Assembly (NCBI RefSeq): GCF_008727735.1
Contig: NZ_CP044227.1
Location: 558,001 to 622,000 of the forward strand
DNA from: Flintibacter sp. KGMB00164
GTDB taxonomy: Bacteria > Bacillota > Clostridia > Oscillospirales > Oscillospiraceae
Length of the DNA: 64,000 nucleotides
Direction of reading: 5' to 3'
The notes beneath the pieces are model-generated. The model was not told the DNA's origin. It saw only the letters and a list, made by a program, of their open reading frames with translations, and made no database searches. This document shows positions 44,129-53,260 of this stretch, piece after piece. Numbering within the stretch: position 1 is the stretch's first letter; each line of letters starts with the position of its first letter. The position numbers and the translations under genes are program-made.

Positions 44129-45045
44129 AACGTCTGAATACAGCCCTGCTTTCCTTTCTTTTGCTGATGAGCGTGCTGCTCTCCGCCTGCGGAGCCCTGC
44201 CCCAAAGCGGCGGCAGCAGTGCCACGCTGGACAGCATCCCGGCCTATTCCGGCCAAGCCTATGTAGAGCTCAATGGCAACCAGCCCACCTTCACCGAAGA
44301 TGAGTTGGTTACCGAAAGCTTTGAAACTTACAGTCCGCTGGACAGCCTGGGCCGCTGCGGCGTGGCCTACGCCAATGTAGGGCTGGATACCATGCCCACC
44401 GAGGAGCGGGGCAGCATTGGCCAGGTGAAGCCCTCCGGCTGGCAGACGGTGAAATACGACTGCGTGGATGGCAAGTATCTCTATAACCGCTGTCATCTCA
44501 TCGGCTATCAGCTCACCGCCGAGAATGCCAATAAGGAGAACCTCATTACCGGTACCCGGTACTTAAATGTGGAGGGCATGCTTCCCTTTGAAAATCTGGT
44601 GGCCGACTACGTAAAAGAGACGGAAAACCACGTTCTCTACCGGGTCACCCCCATCTTTGAGGGGGACAATCTGGTGGCCAGCGGCGTGCAGATGGAGGCC
44701 ATGTCTGTGGAGGACAAGGGCGAGGGTGTGTGCTTCAATGTCTACTGCTACAACGCCCAGCCCGGCGTGGCCATTGACTATGCCACCGGCGACAGCTGGC
44801 TGGAAGGGGATGCGCCCGCATCCAGCGGCAGTGACAGCGGTGCGGTGCCGGAGGAGACCTCCAGCAGCACTTCCACGGCAGAGCAGGAACAAGAGTACGT
44901 TTTGAACACGAGCTCCAAGAAGTTCCACCTGCCTGACTGCTCTGGCGTTGCCAGCATGAGCCCGGAGAACCGCCAGGACTACACCGGCACCCGTCAGTCT
45001 CTCATCGACCAGGGCTACTCCCCCTGCGGCACCTGCAAACCCTGA
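44125..45045 (+). CDS. Lipoprotein DNA/RNA non-specific endonuclease with C-terminal Cys domain
   Basis: 306 residues, ATGA overlap with the previous gene. Lipoprotein signal with Cys22 (LLSAC) places it on the outer face of the membrane. The nuclease core (about 60-210) fits the streptodornase/EndA beta-beta-alpha-metal type, with catalytic H124 in NRCHLIGYQ and Asn-rich NLITGTRYLN. A Ser/Glu linker (about 222-258) leads to a 45-residue domain with His and three Cys (FHLPDCS, CGTCKP), possibly zinc- or DNA-binding as in Ada-like ends. It may digest extracellular DNA for nutrients or take part in uptake. Confidence 0.88.
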   Translation: MKRLNTALLSFLLLMSVLLSACGALPQSGGSSATLDSIPAYSGQAYVELNGNQPTFTEDELVTESFETYSPLDSLGRCGVAYANVGLDTMPTEERGSIGQVKPSGWQTVKYDCVDGKYLYNRCHLIGYQLTAENANKENLITGTRYLNVEGMLPFENLVADYVKETENHVLYRVTPIFEGDNLVASGVQMEAMSVEDKGEGVCFNVYCYNAQPGVAIDYATGDSWLEGDAPASSGSDSGAVPEETSSSTSTAEQEQEYVLNTSSKKFHLPDCSGVASMSPENRQDYTGTRQSLIDQGYSPCGTCKP

Positions 45046-45046
45046 C

Positions 45047-45108
45047 CCGCTTTCTTGAAAGAAAGCTTGGCAAAGAACTTCCGGCGAAACTCCGTTTCGC
45101 CCCTGGCC
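45047..45108 (+). repeat. Double-hairpin dispersed element, copy B
   Basis: Directly after the nuclease stop: GCTTTCT-TGA-AAGAAAGC, CAAAGAACTTCC, then GCGAAAC-TCC-GTTTCGC. Same order of parts as copies at 983 and 63002. Confidence 0.65.
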
Positions 45109-45169
45109 CGCCCTGAGGATATTTGGAGCAGGAAGATAGGTGACACGCCGGAAACCTTTCAGAAAACAG

Positions 45170-45209
45170 AAAAAACGCGAAGTCTGATTATTCAGACTTC
45201 GCGTTTTTT
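45170..45209. terminator. Terminator at the end of the cobalamin operon
   Basis: AAAAAACGCGAAGTCTGA-TTAT-TCAGACTTCGCGTTTTTT, bidirectional; it overlaps the cbiC stop by a base or two and also closes the nuclease operon. Confidence 0.9.
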
Positions 45210-45855
45210 ATCGTTCAAAGGTTCGGTAGAGCAGGGCGTTGCAGATGGCCGCTGCCACCGTGGAGCCGCCTTTGCGCCCCATAGCCACAATGGCAGGCAC
45301 CTCCAGCTTTCGGCATAGATCCAGCATGGCCTCCTTGCTCTCCACCACATTCACAAAGCCGACCGGGACCGCAATCACCAGGGAGGGACGGAGCTTGCCC
45401 GCCTCCATCAGCTCGCACATGCGCAGCAGCGCTGTGGGGGCGTTGCCTACGGCGAAGATGGCGTTGGGGTGCTCCTGAGCCCAGCGGTCTACTGCCGCCA
45501 CTGCCCGGGTGGTGCTGTGCTCTTTGGCGGCCTGAGCCACCTCTGGATTGGCCATATAGCAGAACCGTTCCACCCCAAACTGGGTGCAGGCCTTCTGGTT
45601 GATACCGGAGCGGGCCATGTTCGTGTCGGTAACGATGGGCGTACCGGAGCGCAGGGCGGCTGCGCCTGCCGATGCTGCTCCGGGAGTGAATATCAGGTTT
45701 TTGGCGTAGTCAAAGTCGGCGGTGGTGTGGATGGCCCGCCGTACCACATCGGCGCAGTCGGGGTCCAAGGTGACACCCATTTCATCCAGCTCCTGCTGGA
45801 TGATGCGCATGCTCTCCCCTTCGATGCCTCCGGGGGTGTGAAAGGTCAAATTCAA
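45208..45855 (-). CDS. cbiC: Cobalt-precorrin-8 methylmutase CbiC
   Basis: 215 residues from a TTG at 45855, seven bases after GGAGG, overlapping the cbiET stop (TTGA). The longer frame from 45888 runs through the ribosome site and is rejected. It moves the C11 methyl to C12, giving cobyrinate. Seen: IEGESMRII, a RAIHTTADFDYAK segment with the catalytic His, TDTNMARSGIN, and IAVPVGFVNVVESKE. Length is normal. Last gene of the operon. Confidence 0.95.
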   Translation of the reverse strand: MNLTFHTPGGIEGESMRIIQQELDEMGVTLDPDCADVVRRAIHTTADFDYAKNLIFTPGAASAGAAALRSGTPIVTDTNMARSGINQKACTQFGVERFCYMANPEVAQAAKEHSTTRAVAAVDRWAQEHPNAIFAVGNAPTALLRMCELMEAGKLRPSLVIAVPVGFVNVVESKEAMLDLCRKLEVPAIVAMGRKGGSTVAAAICNALLYRTFER

Positions 45856-47069
45856 ACCAGGGCCTCCTTTCGCCCAGTGATGATCCAAACCGGGTTTTGT
45901 CCCATCATCAGATGAAGTTCACCCGCTACGCGGCTTCGTGCCACGGTGACCTGGCTGATCTGGGGCTCCATCCCAAGCTGGGTCATGGCAGCTACTGCCG
46001 TGCCCAGAGTTTCCACCGCAATGGCGGTGATGCAGAACCGGGCGGCAGGATTTTTCCGCAGAGCCGCTTCCAAAATTGCGGGCAGCTCCCCGCCGCTGCC
46101 GCCAATAAAGACCGCATCCGGGGCGGGCAGCTGGGCCAGAACCTCCGGGGCGCGCCCCTGGGTCAGCTCCAGGTTGTAGACTCCGAACTTTTCCCGGTTG
46201 GCCCGGATGAGGGAACAGGCCTCGCCCCCGCACTCTACCGCGCACACGGTGCTGTGGGGAGCCAGCAGAGCCAACTCCACCGATACCGAACCGGTGCCTG
46301 ACCCCACATCCCAGTAGGTCTCGCCATCCCGCACTGCCAGCTTGCCGATGGCAACGGCCCGGACCTCCTGCTTGGTCATGGGGACGTCGCCCCGAAGGAA
46401 AACTTCGTCGGGTAAGCCCTGGGAGCCAGCCGGACGGCAGCTGGTGTACCCCTCCACAAGCAGAACGGTGAGGGGAGCAAAGGCGTGTCCCGCCAGGCGG
46501 GAGACGGAGTCAGAAATGATTTGCTCCTGGGGGTAGGAGAGGGACTGCCCCACCGTGGCAGTCAGGTGGCCCAGCCCCGCCTGAGTGAGGCGTTCACACA
46601 GGGAGCCGGCTCCCTCCGCACCGCTGGTGAGGAAAAACACCGGCTTGCCGTGGGCGGCAAGAATTTCCCCCACCGGGTCGCAGTTGAGGCCGTGGGCGGA
46701 TACCACCGACCACTCCTGCCAGGACCGGCCCAGCCGGGCGGCAAAGTATTGCAGGCTGGAGATACCCGGCAGCACCTGGAAGGGAATGTGCTCTGCCTCC
46801 AAAAGAGGAACCAGCGTGCGGGCGCCGGAGTAAAATCCGGTGTCCCCGCTGTACAGCACGCAGGGGTTCTGCCAGGACTGCTTCTTCAAAATTTCCACAA
46901 TCTCTGCCGATTTGGTGGAAAACTTTCGGGGTACCGACTGGGGCAGGGGACATTCCTCCAACAGCCGCCGGGAGCCAATCAGGCCGTCCGCCTGCTTCAA
47001 GGCGGCGGCCCCGCCCGCCGTCAAGGTGGAGGGATTCCCAAGTCCAATGCCCACCAGCGTCACTTCCAT
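45852..47069 (-). CDS. cbiET: Bifunctional cobalt-precorrin-7 methyltransferase/decarboxylase CbiET
   Basis: 405 residues. CbiE half (about 1-200) has the methyltransferase GIGLGNPSTLT opening and YSGDTGFYSGA. CbiT half (about 210-405) has the SAM-binding WDVGSGTGSVSVELAL and FIGGSGGELPAI. Together they methylate C5 and C15 and remove the acetate carboxyl at C12. Fused here as in CobL; separate in Salmonella. 20 bases after cbiJ. Confidence 0.95.
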   Translation of the reverse strand: MEVTLVGIGLGNPSTLTAGGAAALKQADGLIGSRRLLEECPLPQSVPRKFSTKSAEIVEILKKQSWQNPCVLYSGDTGFYSGARTLVPLLEAEHIPFQVLPGISSLQYFAARLGRSWQEWSVVSAHGLNCDPVGEILAAHGKPVFFLTSGAEGAGSLCERLTQAGLGHLTATVGQSLSYPQEQIISDSVSRLAGHAFAPLTVLLVEGYTSCRPAGSQGLPDEVFLRGDVPMTKQEVRAVAIGKLAVRDGETYWDVGSGTGSVSVELALLAPHSTVCAVECGGEACSLIRANREKFGVYNLELTQGRAPEVLAQLPAPDAVFIGGSGGELPAILEAALRKNPAARFCITAIAVETLGTAVAAMTQLGMEPQISQVTVARSRVAGELHLMMGQNPVWIITGRKEALV

Positions 47070-47089
47070 CCAAGCTCGCTCCTTCCTGC

Positions 47090-47818
47090 TCAGTCCTGGG
47101 TCAGCCAGGACAAAATTTCTTCCAACGTATAGCCTGTTTCCGCGGGACGGCCAATGACCACAAGCTCTGCACCGGCCTCCCGGGCGGCAGCGGCTTTCTC
47201 TTCAAAGCCTCCGGCCCGGCCGCCGTCCTTGGTTACCAGATACCGGATTTGGTACTGCTCCAACATGGCCCGGTTCAGATCGCGGGAGAACGGCCCGTGG
47301 AGAGCAATGATATTCCGGGTGGGGATCCCGGCCTGTTGACAGGCTAAGATGCTCTCCACCACCGGGAGTACCCGGGGATAAAGACGCTCTCGGTCCAGAT
47401 CCTGGAACGCGCCAATCCCCTTGGCGCCAATGGCCAGCAGTACATTGCCGCTGTGTTCCCCCAGCCACCGGGCAGCTTCCTCTGGGCTTTCCACCCAGTG
47501 GCCCGTCTCGTGGGAACTCTCTCCCCGGAGAAGCCGCCGCAGGGGTACTTCTGCTTCCTGACAGGCGGCCCGGATGTTTCGGGAGGCCTCCACCGCATAG
47601 GGGTGGGTGGCATCCACACAACGGTCAAAGTTTTTTAGAAGCTCTGCCATTTCCTCTGTTGTCTTTCGGCCTACCAAAGGTGTGATGCCGGACAGACCGG
47701 ACAGCTCCTGCGCCCCCAGAGGGGTGGCCACGCTCACCGTGGCGGGCAGTCCTCGCTGGGAGAGAGCCTGGGCCAGCAGCCGTCCTTCGGTGGTGCCGCC
47801 GAAAATCAGAATCTTCAT
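47090..47818 (-). CDS. cbiJ: Cobalt-precorrin-6A reductase CbiJ
   Basis: 242 residues; ATGA overlap with cbiH. NAD(P)H-dependent reduction of the corrin ring. Opening GGTTEGRLLAQAL, then DATHPYAVEAS, HGPFSRDLN and VTKDGGRAGGFEEK, all family hallmarks. Normal length. Confidence 0.94.
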   Translation of the reverse strand: MKILIFGGTTEGRLLAQALSQRGLPATVSVATPLGAQELSGLSGITPLVGRKTTEEMAELLKNFDRCVDATHPYAVEASRNIRAACQEAEVPLRRLLRGESSHETGHWVESPEEAARWLGEHSGNVLLAIGAKGIGAFQDLDRERLYPRVLPVVESILACQQAGIPTRNIIALHGPFSRDLNRAMLEQYQIRYLVTKDGGRAGGFEEKAAAAREAGAELVVIGRPAETGYTLEEILSWLTQD

Positions 47819-48549
47819 TTCTTCCCCTCGTAGCCCCGGGGAGTCACCAAGTTTTCCCCAATCTGCCGAGTGGAGGTGGAACCAATAAACACGGTGGTGA
47901 ACATATCCACCTCTGCCTCACGAAGATGGGCCAGGGTGAGCAGTCGCTTTTCATGACCGTCCCGGCCGATGTTCCGCACCCAGCCGCAGGGGGTGTCGGG
48001 GGTACGGTGTTTTAGGAGAATGTCACAGGCCCGGCGCAGGTGGTCCCGCCGCTTTTTGCTCATGGGGTTATAGAGGCACACGGAAAAGTCTCCCGCCCCT
48101 GCGCAGTCCAGCCGTTTTTCAATGACATCCCAGGGAGTGAGCAGGTCAGAAAGAGAGATCACCGCAAAGTCGTGCATCAGGGGGGCGCCCAGCACCGCCG
48201 CTCCGGACAGAGCTGCCGTCACCCCGGGAATCACCTCGATCTCTACCTCTGGGAACTGGACCGACAGCTCCAGTACAGGACCTGCCATGCCGTATACTCC
48301 TGCATCGCCACTGCAAATCATAGCGGTGGTTTTTCCTTCATTGGCCTTCTCCAGGGCCAGGCGGCAGCGCTCCAGCTCCTGGGTCATGGGGGTGGTGACC
48401 AGTTCTTTCCCGGCGGTAAAGTCCGCCGCCAGATCCATATAGGTGGTGTAGCCGCACAGCACCTCACAGTCCTCCAGCGCCTTTCTGGCCTGGGGGGTGA
48501 GATAGTCCGTTCCGCCGGGGCCAAGCCCAACCACATACAACCGTTTCAT
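47815..48549 (-). CDS. cbiH: Cobalt-precorrin-3B C17-methyltransferase CbiH
   Basis: 244 residues from ATG at 48549 after AAGGAG, overlapping the cbiG stop by four bases. SAM-dependent ring-contracting methyltransferase. VVGLGPGGTDYLTP opening, SGDAGVYGMAG, EVIPGVTAALSGAA and the C-terminal TVFIGSTSTRQI fit CobJ/CbiH. The extra redox domain of some CobJ enzymes is absent, as expected for the anaerobic route. Confidence 0.94.
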   Translation of the reverse strand: MKRLYVVGLGPGGTDYLTPQARKALEDCEVLCGYTTYMDLAADFTAGKELVTTPMTQELERCRLALEKANEGKTTAMICSGDAGVYGMAGPVLELSVQFPEVEIEVIPGVTAALSGAAVLGAPLMHDFAVISLSDLLTPWDVIEKRLDCAGAGDFSVCLYNPMSKKRRDHLRRACDILLKHRTPDTPCGWVRNIGRDGHEKRLLTLAHLREAEVDMFTTVFIGSTSTRQIGENLVTPRGYEGKK

Positions 48550-49544
48550 AGGTGCTCCTTCCAAGTCAAATGAAGTTCTTCCATTGCCAGGGCCACTGTG
48601 ACCCCGTCTCGGGCCGTTTTCTTCCGCAGCAGGATCCCGCCGGAGACCAACGCCGCCCGCTCACACACATTGTCCACTCCGGTAACTTGTTCCACAAAGG
48701 GGGAGGGAGTGAAGTTGCCGGGGACCTGCGCCAGCTCCTGGGCGGAGTAGGTGAGCAGCGGCACGTTCCACTCCCTGGCCAACTCCTGGAGTCCGGGCTC
48801 ATCCTTCTTTAAATCAATGGTACATAAGGCGCAGACTGCTTTTTCAGGAATGCCCTCCTGGGTAAGCACTTTCTCCAACAAAGAACGGAGAGCAGTCGCC
48901 GGAGTCCCTCTCCGGCAGCCCATGCCTACCCGCACTCCCTTTGGGTACAGCCACAGGGCGTCCTCCTCCGGGCGGTGCAGGTCCAGCACCACCTGGGCGT
49001 CCTCCAGGGAGACCAGATACAGTCCATGGGGCAGCTCCCCGGCAATGGGCCAGGCGGAGAAGAATCCTACCGCCTTTCCAGCCAGCAGCCGGGAGGAAAC
49101 AGGCAAAATCTGTTCCGGATTGCACACCATCAGCCCCTGCCGCCGGGCCCATTGGTCCACGGCGAACACTCCGTTTACGTCGGTGGCCGTGGTGATGACC
49201 GGAACAGCGCTGGTAAGAGAGGCAATTTCCCGGGCCAGATCGTTGGCTCCGCCCAGATGGCCGGAGAGGATGGGGATGACAAACTGCCCTCCCTCGTCCA
49301 CCACGATCACCGCCGGGTCACTGCTCTTGTGGCGCAGATGAGGGGCAATGGAGCGTACCGCGATGCCCGTTGCCCCCACAAAAATGAGCCCATCGGAGCG
49401 GGAGAAAGCCCGCTCGGCCCACGCTTCCGCCTTCAACCCGTCCCGGGTGCAGAAAGCCTGGTGCCCGTGGTCGGACAGAGTTTTGGCTAACTGCTCTGCC
49501 AGGGCATTGCCCCGCTGGGTAAAAGCGATCAGTTCCAGCTTCAT
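48546..49544 (-). CDS. cbiG: Cobalt-precorrin-5A hydrolase CbiG
   Basis: 332 residues; ATGA overlap with cbiF. Opens the lactone and releases acetaldehyde, an anaerobic-pathway-only step. Central domain with FVGATGIAVRSIAPHL and SGHLGGANDLA; C-terminal domain with GVRVGMGCRRGTPA and FVEQVTGVDNVCERAAL. Both parts present and in order. Confidence 0.94.
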   Translation of the reverse strand: MKLELIAFTQRGNALAEQLAKTLSDHGHQAFCTRDGLKAEAWAERAFSRSDGLIFVGATGIAVRSIAPHLRHKSSDPAVIVVDEGGQFVIPILSGHLGGANDLAREIASLTSAVPVITTATDVNGVFAVDQWARRQGLMVCNPEQILPVSSRLLAGKAVGFFSAWPIAGELPHGLYLVSLEDAQVVLDLHRPEEDALWLYPKGVRVGMGCRRGTPATALRSLLEKVLTQEGIPEKAVCALCTIDLKKDEPGLQELAREWNVPLLTYSAQELAQVPGNFTPSPFVEQVTGVDNVCERAALVSGGILLRKKTARDGVTVALAMEELHLTWKEHL

Positions 49545-50317
49545 AGCGCCGCTCCATCCAGGGAGCCATCCCCCTGCCGGAATTCGGTGGTAAAGCCGGG
49601 GTGGTAGAGAAGGCTGCGCTGGTAGCTGTGGGACAAAAAGTCCCCCACCAGCACCAGGGCAGTTTTGGAAATCTGGTATTCACGTCCCGCCTGGGCCAGC
49701 GTGCCTACGGTACAGCGCACCACCTTCTCCTCCGGCCAGGTTGCCTTGTACACCAGGGCGGCGGGGGTGTCCGGGGTATAGGCGCCTTTGAGCAGTTCGG
49801 AGGATAGTCCCTCCAGCATGCCCGCGGACAGGAAAATCACCATGGTGGCGCCATGGGCAGCCAGGGCGGCAATGGACTCCCGCTCGGGCACCGGAGTGCG
49901 CCCCGCCATCCGGGTGATGATGACGCTCTGGCTCACCCCGGGCAGGGTGTACTCGGCCCCTACCGCCGCCGCGGCCCCGCAGAAGGAGGACACACCGGGG
50001 GTCACATCCCAGGAGATGCCCAGCTCGTCCAGCTGATCCATCTGTTCCTGGATGGCACCGTACAGACAGGGGTCGCCGGTGTGCAGACGAACCGTGGTCT
50101 TGCCGCTTTGCTCCATCTCTCTAATGACGGCCAGCACCTGCTCCAAGGTCATCTGGGCGCTGTTATAAATGGAGGCGCCCTCCCGGGTCATAGCCAGCAG
50201 AGCGGGGTTCACCAAGCTGCCCGCGTAGATAACGCAGTCGGCCTCGCCCAGCAGCTGAGCCCCCCTCAGGGTGATAAGATCGGGCCCGCCGGGGCCGGCA
50301 CCCACAAAATGGACCAT
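49541..50317 (-). CDS. cbiF: Cobalt-precorrin-4 C11-methyltransferase CbiF
   Basis: 258 residues; ATG after AAGGAGG. FVGAGPGGPDLITLRG opening, HTGDPCLYGAIQEQ, DVTPGVSSFCGAAAA and YKATWPEEKVVRCTVG identify CobM/CbiF. SAM-dependent; 12 bases after cbiL. Confidence 0.95.
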   Translation of the reverse strand: MVHFVGAGPGGPDLITLRGAQLLGEADCVIYAGSLVNPALLAMTREGASIYNSAQMTLEQVLAVIREMEQSGKTTVRLHTGDPCLYGAIQEQMDQLDELGISWDVTPGVSSFCGAAAAVGAEYTLPGVSQSVIITRMAGRTPVPERESIAALAAHGATMVIFLSAGMLEGLSSELLKGAYTPDTPAALVYKATWPEEKVVRCTVGTLAQAGREYQISKTALVLVGDFLSHSYQRSLLYHPGFTTEFRQGDGSLDGAAL

Positions 50318-50329
50318 GGATTTCCCTCC

Positions 50330-51022
50330 TTACGGTATAATAATCGTGGTAAAATACCCGCTGGATTGGGGTTTCTCCTCCAGAGAGGGGCAGATCCGCT
50401 CTCCGGGCAGGCCGCAGTTTTCCACCATGGCAGCCTGCTCCAGCAGGCCCCGCTTCTCCAGCTCGTCCAGAACCTGGGGGAAATTGCGCCCCGACTTCAT
50501 CAGTACCTTGGCTCCGGGCAGGTCCAACGTCTCACCGGGACCTTCGCCGCCTCCGGGCAGGATGTGCAGGGGACTGTTCATGGTGGTCAGGCTCCGGCCA
50601 AGCCGGGCGGCCACCGCGCAGAAGGCGGGTACCCCCGGTACCATGACACAGGGGAATTCATCCTTTAATAGATCCATTAGATAGCAGTAGGTAGAGTACA
50701 CCGACACATCCCCCAGCACCGCCATGGCCACGTCCTGGCCCTGCTCCAGATAGGCGCGCACCGCCTGGGCGGCTTCCACGTGGGCCTGGTGCTGCTTGGC
50801 CTTGTCCCGGGACATGGTGAAGTGAAGGGGCAGGAGAGTCTTACCCTCCAGATTGGCCGCCTGCTTGGCAATGTTCAGGGCAGTCATCTCCCCGGAGGCC
50901 GTCTGAGGTGCGGCCAGCACAGGACAGGCTTCTAATGTGCGAATGGCCTTCACCGTGAGCAGATCTGGGTCGCCGGGACCAACTCCCACGCCGTAAAAGG
51001 TTCCTAACTTCTGTTGTTCCAT
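50330..51022 (-). CDS. cbiL: Cobalt-factor II / precorrin-2 C20-methyltransferase CbiL
   Basis: 230 residues; ATG 11 bases after AAGGAG, overlapping the cbiD end by 19 bases. YGVGVGPGDPDLLTVKA opening, LGDVSVYSTYCYLMD and MVPGVPAFCAVAA. With chelation coming first in this operon the substrate should be cobalt-factor II. Confidence 0.95.
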   Translation of the reverse strand: MEQQKLGTFYGVGVGPGDPDLLTVKAIRTLEACPVLAAPQTASGEMTALNIAKQAANLEGKTLLPLHFTMSRDKAKQHQAHVEAAQAVRAYLEQGQDVAMAVLGDVSVYSTYCYLMDLLKDEFPCVMVPGVPAFCAVAARLGRSLTTMNSPLHILPGGGEGPGETLDLPGAKVLMKSGRNFPQVLDELEKRGLLEQAAMVENCGLPGERICPSLEEKPQSSGYFTTIIIP

Positions 51023-52146
51023 CTATCTGTTAACTCCTTCCCCTTGGGGGTCAGGCCGAGAAGGCCATATTGATTGCTGAACAGGACGGTGCCCACCGTC
51101 CCCTCCGGGCCGAAGCGCCGGTCCAGGTGTCCCTGAATGGCCTCCAGCAGGGAGGACAAAACTGCCTCCCGCAGCCCTGCCTGGTCCAGAACCTCCAGAC
51201 AGCCGTCGGTGGTGGGGCAGTCCATAAGAGCCCGGGCGGTGTTTCGGTCCGAGCCCGCCAGAGCGGCGTGGGCGCAAAATAACTCCCGGCGGCCGTCCGC
51301 CCAGCGGGAGTGGGTGTTCATAATGCCTCCGGCCAGCTTGACCAGCTTGCCGATGTGGCCCACCAGCAGAACGTCCCGAAAGCCCTCTAACCGGGCCTGG
51401 TCCAGCGCCTCACCAATAAAGTTGGAGCACCGGACCACCGGGATGTCCTCGGGAATCAGGTCATGCTGGGCTAAAAAGTCCAGGCCGTAGTTACCGGGCA
51501 CCAGCACCAGGCGGCCGTCGCTGTGAAGCGCCGCCTGCCGCAGCTCCAGAGCCATGGTGTCCACCAGGGCCTGAACGCTCATGGGCTCCACAATGCCGGA
51601 GGTGCCTAAAATGGAGATGCCGCCCTCAATGCCCAGATGGGGGTTAAAGGTGCGCTGAGCAGCCTCTTCCCCGCCGGGGACGGAGATAGTCACCAAAAAT
51701 CCATCGGTGCAGCCCAGTGCCTTCCGCTCCCGGTCTATCGCCTGAGTGATCATCTGCCGGGGCACCCGGTTGATGGCCCACTCGCCCACCGGCTGGTCAA
51801 GACCTGGGCGAGTCACCCGGCCTACACCTTCTCCCCCGCGGATGGTAATGGTATCGCCATCCTGACGCACTACCCGGGCCACAATAGGCAGACCATGGGT
51901 GGCGTCGATATCGTCCCCGCCGTCCTTGATGACGGCACACTGCGCCCAGCCCTCTCCCAGCTGAGGCTGGGTGAGAGATACCTCCACCCGCCAGCCCTTG
52001 GGGGTGTCAATGGCCACTAGATCGGGCGGACGGCTGGTGAGCAGCAGCCGTACCGCTCCGGCAGCGGCCAGTGCGGCGCAGGTGCCGGTGGTGTAGCCGC
52101 AGCGCAGGCGCTTGCCTCCGGCGGTGACGTAGTGCTCAAAGGCCAT
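51004..52146 (-). CDS. cbiD: Cobalt-precorrin-5B C1-methyltransferase CbiD
   Basis: 380 residues from ATG at 52146 after GGAGGAG; a longer frame from 52221 lies inside cbiK and is rejected. CGYTTGTCAALAAAGA opening, INRVPRQMI, LGIEGGISILGTSGIVEPMS and GHIGKLVKLAGG are diagnostic. CbiD is confined to the oxygen-independent pathway. Overlaps cbiK by 11 bases. Confidence 0.95.
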   Translation of the reverse strand: MAFEHYVTAGGKRLRCGYTTGTCAALAAAGAVRLLLTSRPPDLVAIDTPKGWRVEVSLTQPQLGEGWAQCAVIKDGGDDIDATHGLPIVARVVRQDGDTITIRGGEGVGRVTRPGLDQPVGEWAINRVPRQMITQAIDRERKALGCTDGFLVTISVPGGEEAAQRTFNPHLGIEGGISILGTSGIVEPMSVQALVDTMALELRQAALHSDGRLVLVPGNYGLDFLAQHDLIPEDIPVVRCSNFIGEALDQARLEGFRDVLLVGHIGKLVKLAGGIMNTHSRWADGRRELFCAHAALAGSDRNTARALMDCPTTDGCLEVLDQAGLREAVLSSLLEAIQGHLDRRFGPEGTVGTVLFSNQYGLLGLTPKGKELTDRWNNRS

Positions 52147-52921
52147 GGTTCTCCTCCACAAGTGTCTTGAGACGGTGGACGTACATCTCCTGCACCTGGG
52201 GCAGGCGGCCCAGCCCCTCAAAGATGGGGGTCACTTCATAGCCGCTGGCCTCCAGGCGGTTTTTCCAACTTTCCGGTTCGGGGCCGGCCATGTCCTCCAC
52301 AGCGTGGGTGCCCGCCACCAGCATCAGGGGAGCCAGCAGGACCCGGCGGCAGTTTTGGCGGCTCAGCTGCTCCAGCACGTCCTCCGCCTGGGGCCAGCCC
52401 TCCACCGTTCCGATGAGGATGTCCTCCCGGCGCAGCCAGTCCAGCACCCCCTGGAGGGCAGGATAGACCAGGTTGCCCGGGTGCTCGGTGCCGTGGCCCA
52501 GCAGCACCACGGCCTGTCCCTCCTGGTGAGGGAAACGGTCACACAGAATTTGCGCCAGAGCCCGCACACCCCAGGTGTCTCCCAGCAGAGGGGGCGCTAT
52601 GCGCAGCTGCTGAAACTGGGGACGCATCTGCTCTGCCGCCTCCAGCAGGTCGTCATACTCATAGCCGGGGAGCAGGTGGGTGGGCAGCACATAGACCCGC
52701 TCCACGCCGTCCTGGGCCAGCTGCTCCAGAGCGGGCACAAAGCCGGGAATGTCGATCCCCCGCCGGGCCAGAATGCGGCGGATGGTGGGGCTGGTGTAGG
52801 CATGATAGGCGGGCAGGTGGGGGAGAGCCTGGGCGGCGGCGCGCTCCACGGCGCAGATGTCCGCCTGACGGGCCTGCTCCACCGCGGTGCCAAAGCTCAC
52901 CGTCAACAGCGCTTCCTTCAT
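52136..52921 (-). CDS. cbiK: Anaerobic sirohydrochlorin cobaltochelatase CbiK
   Basis: 261 residues from ATG at 52921 behind GGAGG; upstream in-frame codons run into the leader. Inserts Co(II) into sirohydrochlorin, ahead of ring methylation. LLTVSFGTAVEQAR opening, YVLPTHLLPGYEYDD with one active-site His, GHGTEHPGN with the second, APLMLVAGTHAVEDMAG. First gene of the operon, directly under the cobalamin riboswitch, so the metal-insertion step is shut off when vitamin B12 is plentiful. Genes for amidation and the lower ligand are not in the window. Confidence 0.95.
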   Translation of the reverse strand: MKEALLTVSFGTAVEQARQADICAVERAAAQALPHLPAYHAYTSPTIRRILARRGIDIPGFVPALEQLAQDGVERVYVLPTHLLPGYEYDDLLEAAEQMRPQFQQLRIAPPLLGDTWGVRALAQILCDRFPHQEGQAVVLLGHGTEHPGNLVYPALQGVLDWLRREDILIGTVEGWPQAEDVLEQLSRQNCRRVLLAPLMLVAGTHAVEDMAGPEPESWKNRLEASGYEVTPIFEGLGRLPQVQEMYVHRLKTLVEENHGL

Positions 52922-52980
52922 GGTAAAATCCTCCTTGGAACAAGCCAGCGCGCCCCTCCTCCTGAGGGGAGAAGGGGCGC

Positions 52981-53018
52981 AAAAGACAACACAAAAGACG
53001 GGCCGCACAGCGGTCCGT
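52981..53018 (-). terminator. Candidate expression-platform terminator of the riboswitch
   Basis: Minus strand: ACGGACCGC-TGT-GCGGCCCGT (one mismatch) followed by CTTTTGTGTTGTCTTTT. It lies between aptamer and cbiK. A second strong stem, GCGCCCC...GGGGCGC at about 52950-52981, lies just before the ribosome site and could instead act on translation. Confidence 0.5.
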
Positions 53019-53059
53019 GGTCTTCCGCCTCTCCGTTTGGTCCGTCCGGAGCGGCAGGC

Positions 53060-53250
53060 CCTGCCTTCAGCCTCAGGCAGTGTGGGTCAGTGGGCAGGTC
53101 TTCCGGCTTGGGTTCCCCGGCCCGCTCCCCCTTCCCGCAAGCATTGCAGTGGCGCTGGAGCGGTCCTCCCCCTTACGGCGGCGGTCCCGCGCGGGCGTTG
53201 CACCCGCTTCCCTATTCTCCCGGCCTTTTCTTCCGGGCACCCGCTGGCGA
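53060..53250 (-). ncRNA. Cobalamin riboswitch
   Basis: Minus strand carries the B12-box order: GGGAAGCGGGTGCAACGCCC, then GCGGGACCGCCGCCGTAAGG, GCCACTGCAATGC, and finally AAGCCGGAAGACCTGCCCA. These correspond to the conserved aptamer core (GGGAA...GGTGCAA...CGCCACTG...AAGxCxGxAGACCTGCC). Exact edges are estimated. It sits directly before cbiK, as expected. Confidence 0.9.
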
Positions 53251-53260
53251 TTTTTTTCTT

